A stretch of 60,609 bases of DNA from IH12 sp041987265 (GTDB lineage Bacteria > Pseudomonadota > Alphaproteobacteria > Caulobacterales > Hyphomonadaceae): positions 1 through 60,609 of the forward strand of contig JBHIWT010000001.1 of the NCBI GenBank assembly GCA_041987265.1. Reading direction: 5' to 3'. The notes under the pieces are model-generated. The model searched no databases. It saw only the letters and a list, made by a program, of their open reading frames with translations, and was not told where the DNA came from. Positions 17,324 to 26,643 of this stretch are shown here, piece after piece. Every line of letters starts with the position of its first letter. Position 1 is the stretch's first letter. The position numbers were made by a program, and so were the translations under genes.

Positions 17324-18826
17324 CTATCTCCCCTCTGGGCCAAGGAACGGCACGACATTGACCGCCTGCTCGCCGCTTGCGACGTCCGAGACGGTCAGGC
17401 GGATACGCGAGGAACCGTCAGCATCAAGCGCCCCTGCTGGCGCTGTCACCAGGACGCGATGCCGGTCGACGCCGTCCGGCTCTGCCTGAACGGTGATCCG
17501 CCCGTCTAACGATGTCTCTTCTCCGACGATCGAGATGCTGGCGCCCTCGAGCCCGTCCACGCCGATCTGCAGGTTGCGGTCGGCATGGGCCTTGTTGACG
17601 ACTTTCAGCGTGTAGCTGTTGCGAATGTCGCCATTTGAAAGCCGCACAAAGGGCAGCGAACGGTCCTTGAGCACGTTGAGATCGAGGCTGGAGCGGGTGG
17701 CCAGGCCGAAAGTCATGATGCCCGCGACCGCCAGCATGATGACGACGTAGAGTATGGTCCGGGGACGAAGCAGCCGGAAAGGCGCCGCCGCCTTTCCAGA
17801 CCAGCGCAGCAGGACGTTTTCATCTGTGTCATAGGCGATGAGGCCGGTCGGGCGGTCGATCTTCTTCATGATTGCGTCGCACGCATCAATGCACAGCGCG
17901 CAATGGATACATTCAAGCTGCAGACCCTGGCGGATATCGATGCCCTGTGGGCACACCGCGACGCACTGTTTGCAATCGATGCAATCGCCGCGGCCTTCCC
18001 AGCTTTCGCCTTTCTTGTGCGGGCCGCGCGGGTCGCCACGTTCGGACCGATAGGTGACGGCGAGGGAGTTCTTGTCGATCAAAGCGGACTGAATGCGCGG
18101 CCATGGGCACATATACGTGCACACCTGCTCACGCATTGTGCCGGCCAGCGCATAGGTGGTGAGCGTCAGCAGTCCCGCGAAGATGTATGCCGAGGCCGGG
18201 GCGTCACCGGTGAAGAATGTTTGCGCGAGGGTCGGCGCATCATGCCAATAGAGAATGAAAGCGCCGCCCGTGGCGAAGGCGATGAACAACCACACGATAT
18301 GTTTGCCGATCTTTCGCCACGCCTTGTCGAAACTCCAGGGCTTGCGGTCGAGGCTTATGCGCGCGTTTCGATCCCCCTCGAACAGACGCTCGACGGCGAT
18401 GAACAGGTCGGTCCACACGGTTTGCGGGCATGTGTAGCCGCACCAGACCCGGCCGAAGACGGCTGTGACAAGAAACAGCCCGAGAGCGGCAAGGATCAGC
18501 AGGCCGGTGATGTAGTAGACTTCCTGCGGCCAGATCTCGATGAAGAAGAAGTAGAAACGCTCGCCCGCAAAATCCGCGAGCACCGCCTGATCGCTTGCGC
18601 CTGGCCCGCGCTCCCACCGGATCCACGGCAGCACATAGTAGACGCCCAAAGTGAGGAACAGGATGATCCACTTAAGGCTTCGGAACTTGCCGTAGACCAG
18701 CTTCGGATAGATTTGCTTGCGCTTGGCGTAGAGTTGCAGAGGCGGATCGTCTTCCGGCGGCTGACCGCCGTCCGGCCCGTCCGGGATGCGCGTGTTGCCG
18801 CGGTTATCGATCAGCGTGGAGGCCAA
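17324..18826 (-). CDS. ccoG: Cytochrome c oxidase accessory protein CcoG (FixG)
   Basis: A 500-aa polytopic iron-sulphur protein with several TM helices in the first 250 residues and two [4Fe-4S] motifs, CIDCKQCVAVCPQG and CIHCALCIDACD. An extra conserved cysteine pattern (VWCGYTCPQ) lies between TM helices. The C-terminal third is an Ig-like periplasmic domain. CcoG is proposed to reduce copper for cbb3 assembly. It follows ccoP by five bases. Confidence 0.95.
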   Translation of the reverse strand: MASTLIDNRGNTRIPDGPDGGQPPEDDPPLQLYAKRKQIYPKLVYGKFRSLKWIILFLTLGVYYVLPWIRWERGPGASDQAVLADFAGERFYFFFIEIWPQEVYYITGLLILAALGLFLVTAVFGRVWCGYTCPQTVWTDLFIAVERLFEGDRNARISLDRKPWSFDKAWRKIGKHIVWLFIAFATGGAFILYWHDAPTLAQTFFTGDAPASAYIFAGLLTLTTYALAGTMREQVCTYMCPWPRIQSALIDKNSLAVTYRSERGDPRGPHKKGESWEGRGDCIDCKQCVAVCPQGIDIRQGLQLECIHCALCIDACDAIMKKIDRPTGLIAYDTDENVLLRWSGKAAAPFRLLRPRTILYVVIMLAVAGIMTFGLATRSSLDLNVLKDRSLPFVRLSNGDIRNSYTLKVVNKAHADRNLQIGVDGLEGASISIVGEETSLDGRITVQAEPDGVDRHRVLVTAPAGALDADGSSRIRLTVSDVASGEQAVNVVPFLGPEGR

Positions 18827-18831
18827 GCGCG

Positions 18832-19713
18832 TTACTCCCCTCCTCCGAGCGAGTGGACGTAGATCGCCAGCGCACGGATGGTGGCCGGATCGAGCCGGTC
18901 ACGCCAGGCAGGCATCACACCGCCACGGGGGCCGTAGATCGTGCGCTGGATCGTGGCCCGGTCGGAACCGTAGAGCCATTCCGCGTCCGTGAGGTTCGGG
19001 GCTCCCTCCGTCTCGCCGCCGACACCAGTCTCAGCGTGGCAGCTGGCGCACTCGCGTTGAAACAGAGGCGCCGCCCGCGCGACCGCCTCGGCGTTCGCCT
19101 CCCGGCCCGACAGGTCGACCACATACTCGACAAGGTCTGATATCTGGGCCGCGTCGAGGAACTGATCGCGGCCGAATGCAGGCATATCGTTGGTATGTGC
19201 GTCTGGCTCGCCAGAGCGGATACCGTGAGCGATTGTCGCCTCGATCTCGTCTTCATGGCCGCCCCACAGCCAGACATCGTCGGCGAGCGTGGGATAGCCG
19301 GGAGCGCCGCCGCCGCCCGCGCCGTGGCACGTGGCGCAATTGTCGCCGAAGAAGCTTTCTCCAAGCGCCAGAGTGAACTGGCGCCGTTGCGGGTCAGCCA
19401 TGATTTCCTCGACGGTCGAGGATTCCAGTTCGCGGCTGAGCGCTGCGCGCTCTTCGCGCAGGGTTGCGACTTCGGCATGGACGGCAGCGCGATCGGATTC
19501 GCCGAGAACACCGCGTGTGGAGCCCTGGAAGCCCGGCAAGGCGGGCCATGCGGGCATCAGCACCCAATAGACGATCGAGAACGCGACGCTTGCGTAGAAG
19601 ATCCACAGCCACCAGCGCGGCAGCGGATTGTTCAGTTCCTTGATCCCGTCCCATTCGTGACCGGTGGTCTCGACGCCGGTGACGTGATCGACATCATTCG
19701 GCTGGTCGGTCAT
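18832..19713 (-). CDS. ccoP: cbb3 cytochrome c oxidase subunit III
   Basis: A 293-aa diheme subunit. The cytoplasmic N-terminus is followed by a TM helix (LWIFYASVAFSIVYWV), with heme c motifs CATCH and CASCH in the two periplasmic cytochrome domains. It receives electrons from soluble cytochrome c. Its start lies inside the end of ccoQ (20-base overlap). Confidence 0.95.
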   Translation of the reverse strand: MTDQPNDVDHVTGVETTGHEWDGIKELNNPLPRWWLWIFYASVAFSIVYWVLMPAWPALPGFQGSTRGVLGESDRAAVHAEVATLREERAALSRELESSTVEEIMADPQRRQFTLALGESFFGDNCATCHGAGGGGAPGYPTLADDVWLWGGHEDEIEATIAHGIRSGEPDAHTNDMPAFGRDQFLDAAQISDLVEYVVDLSGREANAEAVARAAPLFQRECASCHAETGVGGETEGAPNLTDAEWLYGSDRATIQRTIYGPRGGVMPAWRDRLDPATIRALAIYVHSLGGGE

Positions 19714-19870
19714 CGCCTGGTTCCTTTTCTTGGAGCGGTATCTGGGAGGCTTTGTCGAAAGTCTTCGCGTTTGACGGCCACAGGGCGTAGGCGACGGCGC
19801 AACCGAAGATCGCGACGAAGTAGACCAGCCCCCAGGTCTGAGCGAATGCAGACAGCGATTCGTAGGTCAT
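19694..19870 (-). CDS. ccoQ: cbb3 oxidase subunit CcoQ
   Basis: A 58-aa protein: MTYESLSAFAQ, one TM helix (WGLVYFVAIFGCAVAYALWP), then a polar KTFDKASQIPL tail typical of CcoQ/FixQ. It stabilises the CcoP interaction. It lies four bases after ccoO and overlaps ccoP. Confidence 0.93.
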   Translation of the reverse strand: MTYESLSAFAQTWGLVYFVAIFGCAVAYALWPSNAKTFDKASQIPLQEKEPGDDRPAE

Positions 19871-19874
19871 GCCG

Positions 19875-20651
19875 CTACCTCTGGTTGGTCAGGTCGTCGG
19901 CTTCGTAGGTCGACAAATCGACCATTGTTCCGAGCGTTTGCATGTAGGCGATCAAGGCGTCCATCTCGGTCGGCGGTCCGCGTTGACCGTCGAAGTCCCG
20001 AACGAGGACCGTACCTTCCCTGCCTGCGAGTTCGTCGTAGGCGGCGACCATTCCATCCCATTCGGAGTCGGGATCTGCCTGATACGCCATGTGGTCGCGC
20101 GCGTTCTCAATCATTTCGTCCGTGTATGGCGCGCCCACCGTGCGCAGCGACTTCATCTCGTTCTGGACGAGCGAAGGATCGATGCGGCGGCCTTCAAGGA
20201 AGGCGTAAGGCGGCATGATGGATTCCGGCACGAGCGCGCGCGGATCAATCAGGTGTTCACGGTGCCAGTCATCGGAATACTTGCCGCCGACGCGCGCGAG
20301 ATCCGGACCCGTGCGCTTCGAGCCCCACAGGAACGGGTAGTCGTACATGCTCTCGGCCGCCAGCGAGTAGTGGCCGTATCGCTCGACCTCATCGCGGAGC
20401 GGGCGGATCATCTGCGAATGGCAGACGCTGCAGCCCTCGCGCATGTAGATCTTCTGCCCCGCAAGCTCGAGCGGCGTATACGGGCGAACCCCCTTCACCT
20501 GCTCGATCGTGTTCTTCAGGTAGAACAACGGCACGATCTCGATCAGTCCGCCGATGGCGACCATCACCAGGATGCCCGCGAGCAGGATGGCGGTGTACTT
20601 CTCGAAGTACTTGTGCTGACGCATCAGCCAGCTTTGGCGTGTCTTGGCCAT
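19875..20651 (-). CDS. ccoO: cbb3 cytochrome c oxidase subunit II
   Basis: The 258-aa monoheme subunit has an N-terminal TM anchor (AILLAGILVMVAIGGLIEIV) and a periplasmic cytochrome domain with CSVCH and axial Met in ESIMPPY. Family signatures include SQMIRPLRDEVERYG. It follows ccoN by nine bases. Confidence 0.96.
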   Translation of the reverse strand: MAKTRQSWLMRQHKYFEKYTAILLAGILVMVAIGGLIEIVPLFYLKNTIEQVKGVRPYTPLELAGQKIYMREGCSVCHSQMIRPLRDEVERYGHYSLAAESMYDYPFLWGSKRTGPDLARVGGKYSDDWHREHLIDPRALVPESIMPPYAFLEGRRIDPSLVQNEMKSLRTVGAPYTDEMIENARDHMAYQADPDSEWDGMVAAYDELAGREGTVLVRDFDGQRGPPTEMDALIAYMQTLGTMVDLSTYEADDLTNQR

Positions 20652-20660
20652 GATGGCTTC

Positions 20661-22313
20661 CTATTCTGCGGGCTGAAGGGCTGCCGGCGCGACGTCAGGC
20701 TCGCTGGAACGAACATCGCCGCGCGCGGTGCGCACAAGGTTGTAGACCATGATCAATGCGCCGGAGAGGTACAGCAGACCGCCGAGCGCCCGGATGATGT
20801 AGGAGATGTGCTTCGCTTCGACAGTCTCGACGAAGGCGTATTCGAGGAAGCCGTACTCATTGTAAGCGCGCCACATCAGGCCTTCCATGATGCCCGACAC
20901 CCACATCGAGCAGATGTAGAGGACGATGCCGATCGTCGCGATCCAGAAGTGCCATTCAACCAGCGCGTTGGAATACAGGCGCTGACGCTTCCAGATCCAT
21001 TGCGTCAGGCAGTAAATCGCGCCGAAGGAGATGAAGCCCACCCAGCCGAGCGCGCCGGAATGGACGTGACCGATACCCCAGTCGGTATAATGCGAGAGCG
21101 CGTTGACTTCGCGCACCGACATGACCGGCCCCTCGAACGTCGACATGCCGTAGAAAGCGACGGCGACGACCATCATGCGGACAACCGGATCGGTGCGCAG
21201 CTTGTCCCACGCGCCCGACAGGGTCATCAAACCGTTGATCATGCCGCCCCAGCTGGGCATCCAGAGCATGATCGAGAAGGTCATGCCGAGCGTTTGCGCC
21301 CATTGCGGAAGCGCCGTGTAATGCAGGTGATGCGGCCCCGCCCAGATGTAGATGAAGATCAGCGACCAGAAGTGGACGATGGACAGACGGTAGGACCAGA
21401 CTGGCCGCTCGACCCGCTTGGGAATGAAGTAGTACATCATCCCGAGAAAGCCTGCCGTCAGGAAGAAGCCGACCGCGTTGTGACCGTACCACCACTGGAT
21501 CAGGGCGCTCTGCACGCCGCCGAACACCGAATATGATTTGACGCCCATGTCGGCCGGGATCGCCAGCGCGTTGACGACGTGCAGCATGGCGATCGTGACG
21601 ATGAAGCCGAGATAGAACCAGTTCGCAACGTAGATGTGCGGTTCCTTGCGCTTCCAGAGCGTACCGAGGAAGACCATAAGATAAGCGACCCAGACGATCG
21701 TCAGCCACAAGTCGGCGTACCATTCCGGCTCGGCGTATTCCTTTGTCTGCGTCACACCGGCGAGGTAGCCGGTCGCGGCGATGACGATGAAGAGCTGGTA
21801 GCCCCAGAAGACAAACCACGGCCACATGCCGCCGGCCAGTCGTGTGCGGCAGGTGCGCTGCACCACGTAGAATGAGGTCGCGATCAGCGCGTTGCCGCCG
21901 AACGCAAAAATCACCGCAGAGGTATGCAGTGGACGCAGGCGGCCGAAATTGGTGAAGCCCCATTCCGGGAAGTAGAAAAGGTTCGGCCAGGTTAGCTGGA
22001 GCGCGATGATCAGGCCGACCAGGAAACCGGCGATACCCCAGAACATCGTCGCGACGATGCCCGCCTTGACGACGCCTTCTTCGTAATAGGTGGGATCAAA
22101 CCGGGCTGCGTCCTTGGCCGTCAGATGCCAGTTCCAGATCGCACCGATACCCAGAAGCGCGGCCAGCGCCAGAATCCCCATATGCGCCATGAACACGCCG
22201 TCTACAGCGTTGGCGGCCCCGGCGATGGCGGCGATGAGCACAAGTGTCAGAAGCACGATGACCGACAGCGCACTGCCGTCGGTGTCCTCTCGCGCGGCGG
22301 TTCCTGCGGCCAT
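20661..22313 (-). CDS. ccoN: cbb3 cytochrome c oxidase subunit I
   Basis: The 550-aa catalytic heme-copper subunit has twelve or more TM helices. Low-spin heme ligand His lies in RPLHTSAVIFAF, CuB ligands in YGHNAVGFF and the HH pair of GPHHLHYTALPQW, and heme b3 ligands in GIGHVHSGALGW. It reduces oxygen with high affinity and pumps protons. It is the first gene of ccoNOQP-GHIS; a perfect FixK/FNR box is centred about 96 bases upstream. Confidence 0.97.
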   Translation of the reverse strand: MAAGTAAREDTDGSALSVIVLLTLVLIAAIAGAANAVDGVFMAHMGILALAALLGIGAIWNWHLTAKDAARFDPTYYEEGVVKAGIVATMFWGIAGFLVGLIIALQLTWPNLFYFPEWGFTNFGRLRPLHTSAVIFAFGGNALIATSFYVVQRTCRTRLAGGMWPWFVFWGYQLFIVIAATGYLAGVTQTKEYAEPEWYADLWLTIVWVAYLMVFLGTLWKRKEPHIYVANWFYLGFIVTIAMLHVVNALAIPADMGVKSYSVFGGVQSALIQWWYGHNAVGFFLTAGFLGMMYYFIPKRVERPVWSYRLSIVHFWSLIFIYIWAGPHHLHYTALPQWAQTLGMTFSIMLWMPSWGGMINGLMTLSGAWDKLRTDPVVRMMVVAVAFYGMSTFEGPVMSVREVNALSHYTDWGIGHVHSGALGWVGFISFGAIYCLTQWIWKRQRLYSNALVEWHFWIATIGIVLYICSMWVSGIMEGLMWRAYNEYGFLEYAFVETVEAKHISYIIRALGGLLYLSGALIMVYNLVRTARGDVRSSEPDVAPAALQPAE

Positions 22314-22402
22314 TTCTGCTCCTCAAAGCTGTCAATTCCGGCAATATATTTCGTGATACCGGTCGATCGCGTACCGGTTATTCAACTGCGCAGATTTGCA
22401 AC

Positions 22403-22416
22403 TTGACGCAAATCAA
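22403..22416. promoter_or_regulatory. FixK/FNR box upstream of ccoN
   Basis: TTGACGCAAATCAA is a perfect match to TTGAY-N4-RTCAA. Activation from -41.5 would place the ccoN transcript start near 22368 with a leader of about 55 bases. On the plus strand it would place a start near 22451, about 36 bases before the gene at 22487. The site is therefore suited to drive both directions. Confidence 0.85.
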
Positions 22417-22486
22417 ATCAGGGCTCTTGCCGCACTGCGATAAAACGTCCGGCTCCTTGGCGGCCGCGACGTAAGAAAGGTGCATT

Positions 22487-22762
22487 GTGGTGAAAACTTA
22501 CGCTCTATCAGCATTGCTGATGGCCGCAGGTCTAATCGGCTTGGTTGCAGGCCTCGTCGCGCGGTCATGCCTGATGGTGAACAACGAGCTGGCTGGCGCG
22601 TGGTGCGGGGCGCCGCCATCGGCCTGGATCGAGGCCCAGTCCACCGGACATTGCGCAGGCTGCGCACTGGCCCTCATCGGTGCGGCGGCGATGCTGGCGG
22701 GAGCCGGACAGGCGGCGCTACGCACGCTGCCTGCAAAGCGCGAGCGCACCATCCGCTTCTAG
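22487..22762 (+). CDS. Small cysteine-containing membrane protein, unknown
   Basis: A 91-aa protein with two predicted TM helices (residues 5-25 and about 57-77). Four cysteines lie at 26, 38, 56 and 59, the last pair as HCAGC near the start of helix 2. Start is GTG 22487 after AAAGG; a second GTG follows directly. Its promoter region is shared with ccoN through the FixK box. The cysteine arrangement could bind metal or heme, or form a disulphide; no family is recognised. Confidence 0.6.
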   Translation: MVKTYALSALLMAAGLIGLVAGLVARSCLMVNNELAGAWCGAPPSAWIEAQSTGHCAGCALALIGAAAMLAGAGQAALRTLPAKRERTIRF

Positions 22763-22806
22763 CGCTTGAGTCCAACGTGTTCCGGCGGCGCCGCCGCCCG
22801 TCCGTT

Positions 22807-24927
22807 CTAGAAGGATTTAGAGTAGCGCACGTGGACCGCCTGCGGCGCGCCCGTTGAGCCGTAGAAGAAGTTCTCCGGCGAAAGGCTCGGATCTGCCGCA
22901 CGCGCTATGCGTGAGGCGTCCGTTTCGGTCGAACCCGGGCGCGTGATGTAGACCTCATCGAACAGGTTTTCGACGCGGAGCGTCAGCTTGTGAGTGCGGT
23001 CGTCGTCGAGATAGACGTGCCCCGCAAGGTCGACGACGACATAGTCGCCGTAATTGACCGAACCAAAACCGCTGACACTGGCGCGTTGTTCACCAGTGTA
23101 GAGAGCGCTCATATTGACGCCCCAGCGGCCGGAACCGGCGTCATAGGCCGCCCCGATTTTTGCATAGTCCTGAGGGATGCGCTGGATATCGACGCTGGTG
23201 GCGCCGCTAACCTGTTTGGTTTCAGAATTGGTGTAACTGGCGTACGCATACCAGTACTCGTCTACCTGCAAGGCGGCGAATAGCTCGAAACCACGCACCT
23301 CCACTTCGCCATCAACGTTGACGAAGACGCCGTCATAAAACGGACCGTTCGGGTCGGAGCCTGAAATGTCGAGACCGCGGAACGGCATCGTCGTGTCGAT
23401 ACCAGCATCCGCAAACGTTGCTCCGCCAATCAGATTGACGATATTGCGGGCGAAATAGGTCGCCTGCCATTCGAACACGGCGTCCGTTCCGAACGAGCCG
23501 CCGAGCGAGAAGTTGAGATTTTCACTTTCCTCCGGTTCGATGTCGGGATTGCCGAGATACCAGAATTCTTCGATGACGTAGAGCTGTTCGGCGTTGGGCA
23601 GCAGGAACGAAGTGCCGATCAGGCCCTCGGCATAGAAGTTCGGCGTGAAATCGTAGCGGCCGCTGACATTCCAGACCGTGGCGTTGGAGCCGCCGGTCTC
23701 GTTGTGGCGAACACCCACTGCGAAGGCCCCGTTTTCCAGGAACTCATCGCTGGTGCGTATCTGGCCGAAAACGGCGTGAACGTCTTCTTCGGTCGGCTCG
23801 ATCTGCCAGACATCGTCGCGGGCCGAATACTGCTGGAAGTCGTATCCTGCGAGGTATTCAAACGGGCCGCCCGGCGTGATCTTGGCCAGTGCGTTTACGC
23901 CCTTGTCTTCGTAGCCCCAGTAGGCATTGAGCGAGCCAATGTCCTGATTGCCAGTGACAGGGTTGTTGTTGATCGTCGTGTAGTCGGTGTCCCAGTCGTG
24001 CCAGTAGCCCTTGACGAGGAACTGCATCATGTCGCTCGGCGCGTAGTCCAGGCCCAGACTGGCGACATCCTCGTCACGCACGTTCTGTGAGAAAGCTGTT
24101 CGAGACGGGTTCACATAGTCGAGCGCCGCATCGGTGTGTTGGTAGCGGGCGTCGATAGTGAGATTGTCTGCGACCTCCCAACGATATTTGGCGCCGATCG
24201 TGTCCACATCGTAGCCGCGCTTCTTGTCCGTCGCGCTGGGTTCGGAAGCGGTGTAGGCGTCAAAGCCTTCAGCCTTATCCTGCGAAGCGTAGAGCACGTA
24301 ATTTCCGGGCCCGGCTGCGCCACGGATATAGCCGTCGAAGTGCTGGCCTTCATTGGTGTCCAGGCCGATCGAGAAGAGCCCGTCGAAGCCGTCAGTGTAG
24401 CCCCGGGTGACGACATTGATCACACCGGCCGCGGCCTGCGTGCCGAAGAACAGCCCCTGCCCGCCTTTCAACACCTCCACGCGCTCGGTCATGCTGGCGG
24501 GCAGCGTGTCGGTGATCGTGCCGGGATAGAGACGATTGTTGATGCGCACGCCATCGACAAGGAAGAGGATGTCCTGCGAGCGAGATCCCTGCAGCGAGAT
24601 ATCCATATAACTGAACGGGCCGCCGCGCGGCGCGATGAACAGGCCGGGGGTCTTCATCTGCATGGCCGAACTAACGTCGACGAATGCCCCCTCGCGCAGC
24701 TCCTCAGAGGTCAAGACCTCGACATCTGAACCGTACTTCTCCAGTTCCTGCGGGAGGGTTTCCACGATCGTCTGGCCGATGACGACCACGGTTTCCCGCT
24801 CTTCGACCGCGGCGTTGGGGCCAGCCTGCTGCGCGTTGGCCGTGCCTGCCAGAACCGCCGCCAATGCGGTCCCACATGCGAGTTTGGCCAACAGGGCCAT
24901 GCGATGGCTGCGAACATTCAGCTTCAA
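22807..24927 (-). CDS. TonB-dependent outer-membrane receptor
   Basis: A 706-aa receptor. I choose TTG 24927, preceded by AGGGAGA at six bases, giving a signal peptide with the ALLAKLACGTALAAVLAGTANAQ core; ATG 24948 or 24900 are alternatives with poor sites. A TonB-box-like ETVVVIG follows. The plug domain (about 45-155) has DVSSAMQMKTPGLF and VDGVRINN; the rest is a 22-strand barrel ending in F. The substrate is unknown. It is divergent from a membrane-anchored regulator and near a secreted propeller-amidohydrolase, suggesting one uptake locus. Confidence 0.9.
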   Translation of the reverse strand: MKLNVRSHRMALLAKLACGTALAAVLAGTANAQQAGPNAAVEERETVVVIGQTIVETLPQELEKYGSDVEVLTSEELREGAFVDVSSAMQMKTPGLFIAPRGGPFSYMDISLQGSRSQDILFLVDGVRINNRLYPGTITDTLPASMTERVEVLKGGQGLFFGTQAAAGVINVVTRGYTDGFDGLFSIGLDTNEGQHFDGYIRGAAGPGNYVLYASQDKAEGFDAYTASEPSATDKKRGYDVDTIGAKYRWEVADNLTIDARYQHTDAALDYVNPSRTAFSQNVRDEDVASLGLDYAPSDMMQFLVKGYWHDWDTDYTTINNNPVTGNQDIGSLNAYWGYEDKGVNALAKITPGGPFEYLAGYDFQQYSARDDVWQIEPTEEDVHAVFGQIRTSDEFLENGAFAVGVRHNETGGSNATVWNVSGRYDFTPNFYAEGLIGTSFLLPNAEQLYVIEEFWYLGNPDIEPEESENLNFSLGGSFGTDAVFEWQATYFARNIVNLIGGATFADAGIDTTMPFRGLDISGSDPNGPFYDGVFVNVDGEVEVRGFELFAALQVDEYWYAYASYTNSETKQVSGATSVDIQRIPQDYAKIGAAYDAGSGRWGVNMSALYTGEQRASVSGFGSVNYGDYVVVDLAGHVYLDDDRTHKLTLRVENLFDEVYITRPGSTETDASRIARAADPSLSPENFFYGSTGAPQAVHVRYSKSF

Positions 24928-25317
24928 CTGGAGTCTCCCTAAGCTCATGCGGTCATGGTCCGCCCCGGATCGTCGAGACGCCGCACCGCAGTCGCTGGCC
25001 AAACTGGACCTGATGCGCTGTCGGGTAAGGTGAATTACCGTTACACCGCGCGTTACAGTTGGATGGCTCTGAATTTGCTAGAAAAAATGGGGTCGCGGGA
25101 ATGCGCCGGGAGGACAGCGCGCCGTGGTCGCGACCCCATGTTCAAGCTGCGACGGAACGCCTGATTGGACGCGTTCAGCCTTACATGGCGTGTTGCATGT
25201 CGCCATCATCTGGGGCGTTCCGTGGGTTAGCGGTTCGCCCGTCGACAGGTGAAAGCTAGGCGCAGCGGGTTTGAGACGTTAGGTGAATAACGGTTACAGA
25301 GGTTGATTGTACGTTAC
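24928..25317. promoter_or_regulatory. Divergent control region with repeated GTTACA elements
   Basis: This 390-base gap holds two copies of AGGTGAATwACsGTTACA, at 25028-25045 and 25281-25298. Each is followed by a further CGTTACA (25051-25057 and 25312-25318). One copy lies on the receptor side, the other runs up to the regulator start. Between them is an 11-bp inverted repeat (25087-25097 with 25129-25139). No gene is seen here. The elements are candidate operators for the regulator at 25318. Confidence 0.5.
25087..25139. repeat. 11-bp inverted repeat with 31-base spacer
   Basis: ATGGGGTCGCG at 25087-25097 is exactly complementary to CGCGACCCCAT at 25129-25139. No T-run follows. It could be an attenuating stem in the receptor leader or a dimer binding site. 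Confidence 0.5.
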
Positions 25318-26622
25318 ATGCACGGAAAATCGCGAGTTCCGGAAGCATTGGACGCGCCGTCGTGTGCGGCCGAGATCGCGCGCATTCGCGAAAACAACCT
25401 CTTGGGCAAGAGCGGTCGCCTTAGCGATCTGTTCGACTATCTGCTTGAGCGGTCATTGAAGAACGAACCGCCGAAGGAAATCGAGATCATCGAAGCGGTG
25501 TTTTCCGGCGGCGGACGGATCACGCCGGAGGATTCTGTAGCCCGCGTCTATGTGCACAGATTGCGCAAGCGGCTTGAGGAGATTGCGGCCAAGGGCGGCG
25601 CGGAAGCCAAGGTTCGGTTTCAGATACCGCGCGGCGAATACCGCCTCATCGCTGAGCAATTGTCGACCGACGCGAGCGACAAGCGCGCGCCGGTTAACGT
25701 ACTGTTTTCGCGCGTGGTATCGGGCGTGCGTTCGCACGGCGTCGCAGCCGGGATCGCGGCAGGCCTCGGCCTCCTGGTGATTGGCAATGTAGCCGCATGG
25801 CCACGGCTGGTGGTCGGCGGACAGTCGAATGCCGGCGGCGAGCTCGCAAATGCGGATCTGTGGGCGCCACTGGTTGATAGCGACGCGCCATTGCTTGTCG
25901 TCGTCGGCGACTATTACATGTTCGGCGAATACGAGGACCGCCTGTTCCTGACCCGGTTGATCCGGGACTTCTCGATCAACTCGAAGGACGATCTGGTCGA
26001 GCAATACCTGACTTCGCCCGAGGCGTTCGACAAGTATGGCGACGTCGCCCTGCAATACCTGCCGACATCAGCCGCCTTTGCCCTGGCCGACCTTTCGCCC
26101 GTGCTTTCGGGCAAGGAGGTTCAGGTAACGCTGGCGTCGGAACTGACCGATACGCAATTGAAGGCCAACGACATCATCTACGTCGGCCTGATCAGCGGGC
26201 TCGGCAAACTGAAGGAGCCGGTGTTCGCCGGGTCACGGTTCGCGATCGGTGAAAGCTACGACATCATTCACGACGCCAGACAGGGCCGGACGTATACGAG
26301 CGAGGCGTTCCTCGCTGCGCCCAGCGATTCCATGTATCGCGATTATGGGCTGTTCAAGGCGTTCAGCGGGCCGACCGGACGGCACATCATGGTGTTGGCC
26401 GGCGCGCGGGACACTGCCCTGATGGGCCTGTCGGAAACCTTGATGGCGACTACCGGCGATGCACGTCTTAACGCGGGCGGCGGCGGTGTTGAGGCGCTGT
26501 TTGAAGTTCAGGGCCGCAAGCACGTGAACCTCGAAGCGCGCCTGCTGGCGGAAGGCGCCGTCGACAACGACGCGATCTGGTCCAGCGCACCGGGCGACAT
26601 GCCAGTATTTCCAAGCCGATAA
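25318..26622 (+). CDS. Membrane-anchored winged-helix regulator with periplasmic domain
   Basis: A 434-aa protein. Residues about 12-105 form a winged-helix-like domain (LGKSGRLSDLFDYLLERSL, then PEDSVARVYVHRLRKRLEE and PRGEYRLIAE). One TM helix follows at about 143-165 (AAGIAAGLGLLVIGNVAAW), then a periplasmic domain of about 265 residues. This CadC-like layout suggests a one-component sensor. ATG 25318 is preferred over the in-frame TTG 25303, whose purine-rich AGAGG directly abuts it. It is divergent from the TonB receptor and convergent with the amidohydrolase; it probably controls one or both. Confidence 0.75.
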   Translation: MHGKSRVPEALDAPSCAAEIARIRENNLLGKSGRLSDLFDYLLERSLKNEPPKEIEIIEAVFSGGGRITPEDSVARVYVHRLRKRLEEIAAKGGAEAKVRFQIPRGEYRLIAEQLSTDASDKRAPVNVLFSRVVSGVRSHGVAAGIAAGLGLLVIGNVAAWPRLVVGGQSNAGGELANADLWAPLVDSDAPLLVVVGDYYMFGEYEDRLFLTRLIRDFSINSKDDLVEQYLTSPEAFDKYGDVALQYLPTSAAFALADLSPVLSGKEVQVTLASELTDTQLKANDIIYVGLISGLGKLKEPVFAGSRFAIGESYDIIHDARQGRTYTSEAFLAAPSDSMYRDYGLFKAFSGPTGRHIMVLAGARDTALMGLSETLMATTGDARLNAGGGGVEALFEVQGRKHVNLEARLLAEGAVDNDAIWSSAPGDMPVFPSR

Positions 26623-26643
26623 TCGCGACCGGTCCGGCGCGCC

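Noticed and set aside
17903..18862. 319-aa plus-strand open frame across ccoG
   Set aside because: Antisense shadow of the ferredoxin-domain gene.
19869..21536. 555-aa plus-strand open frame across ccoO and ccoN
   Set aside because: It is a GC-driven antisense shadow; His/Arg/Asp-rich text without domains, fully covered by clear cbb3 subunits.
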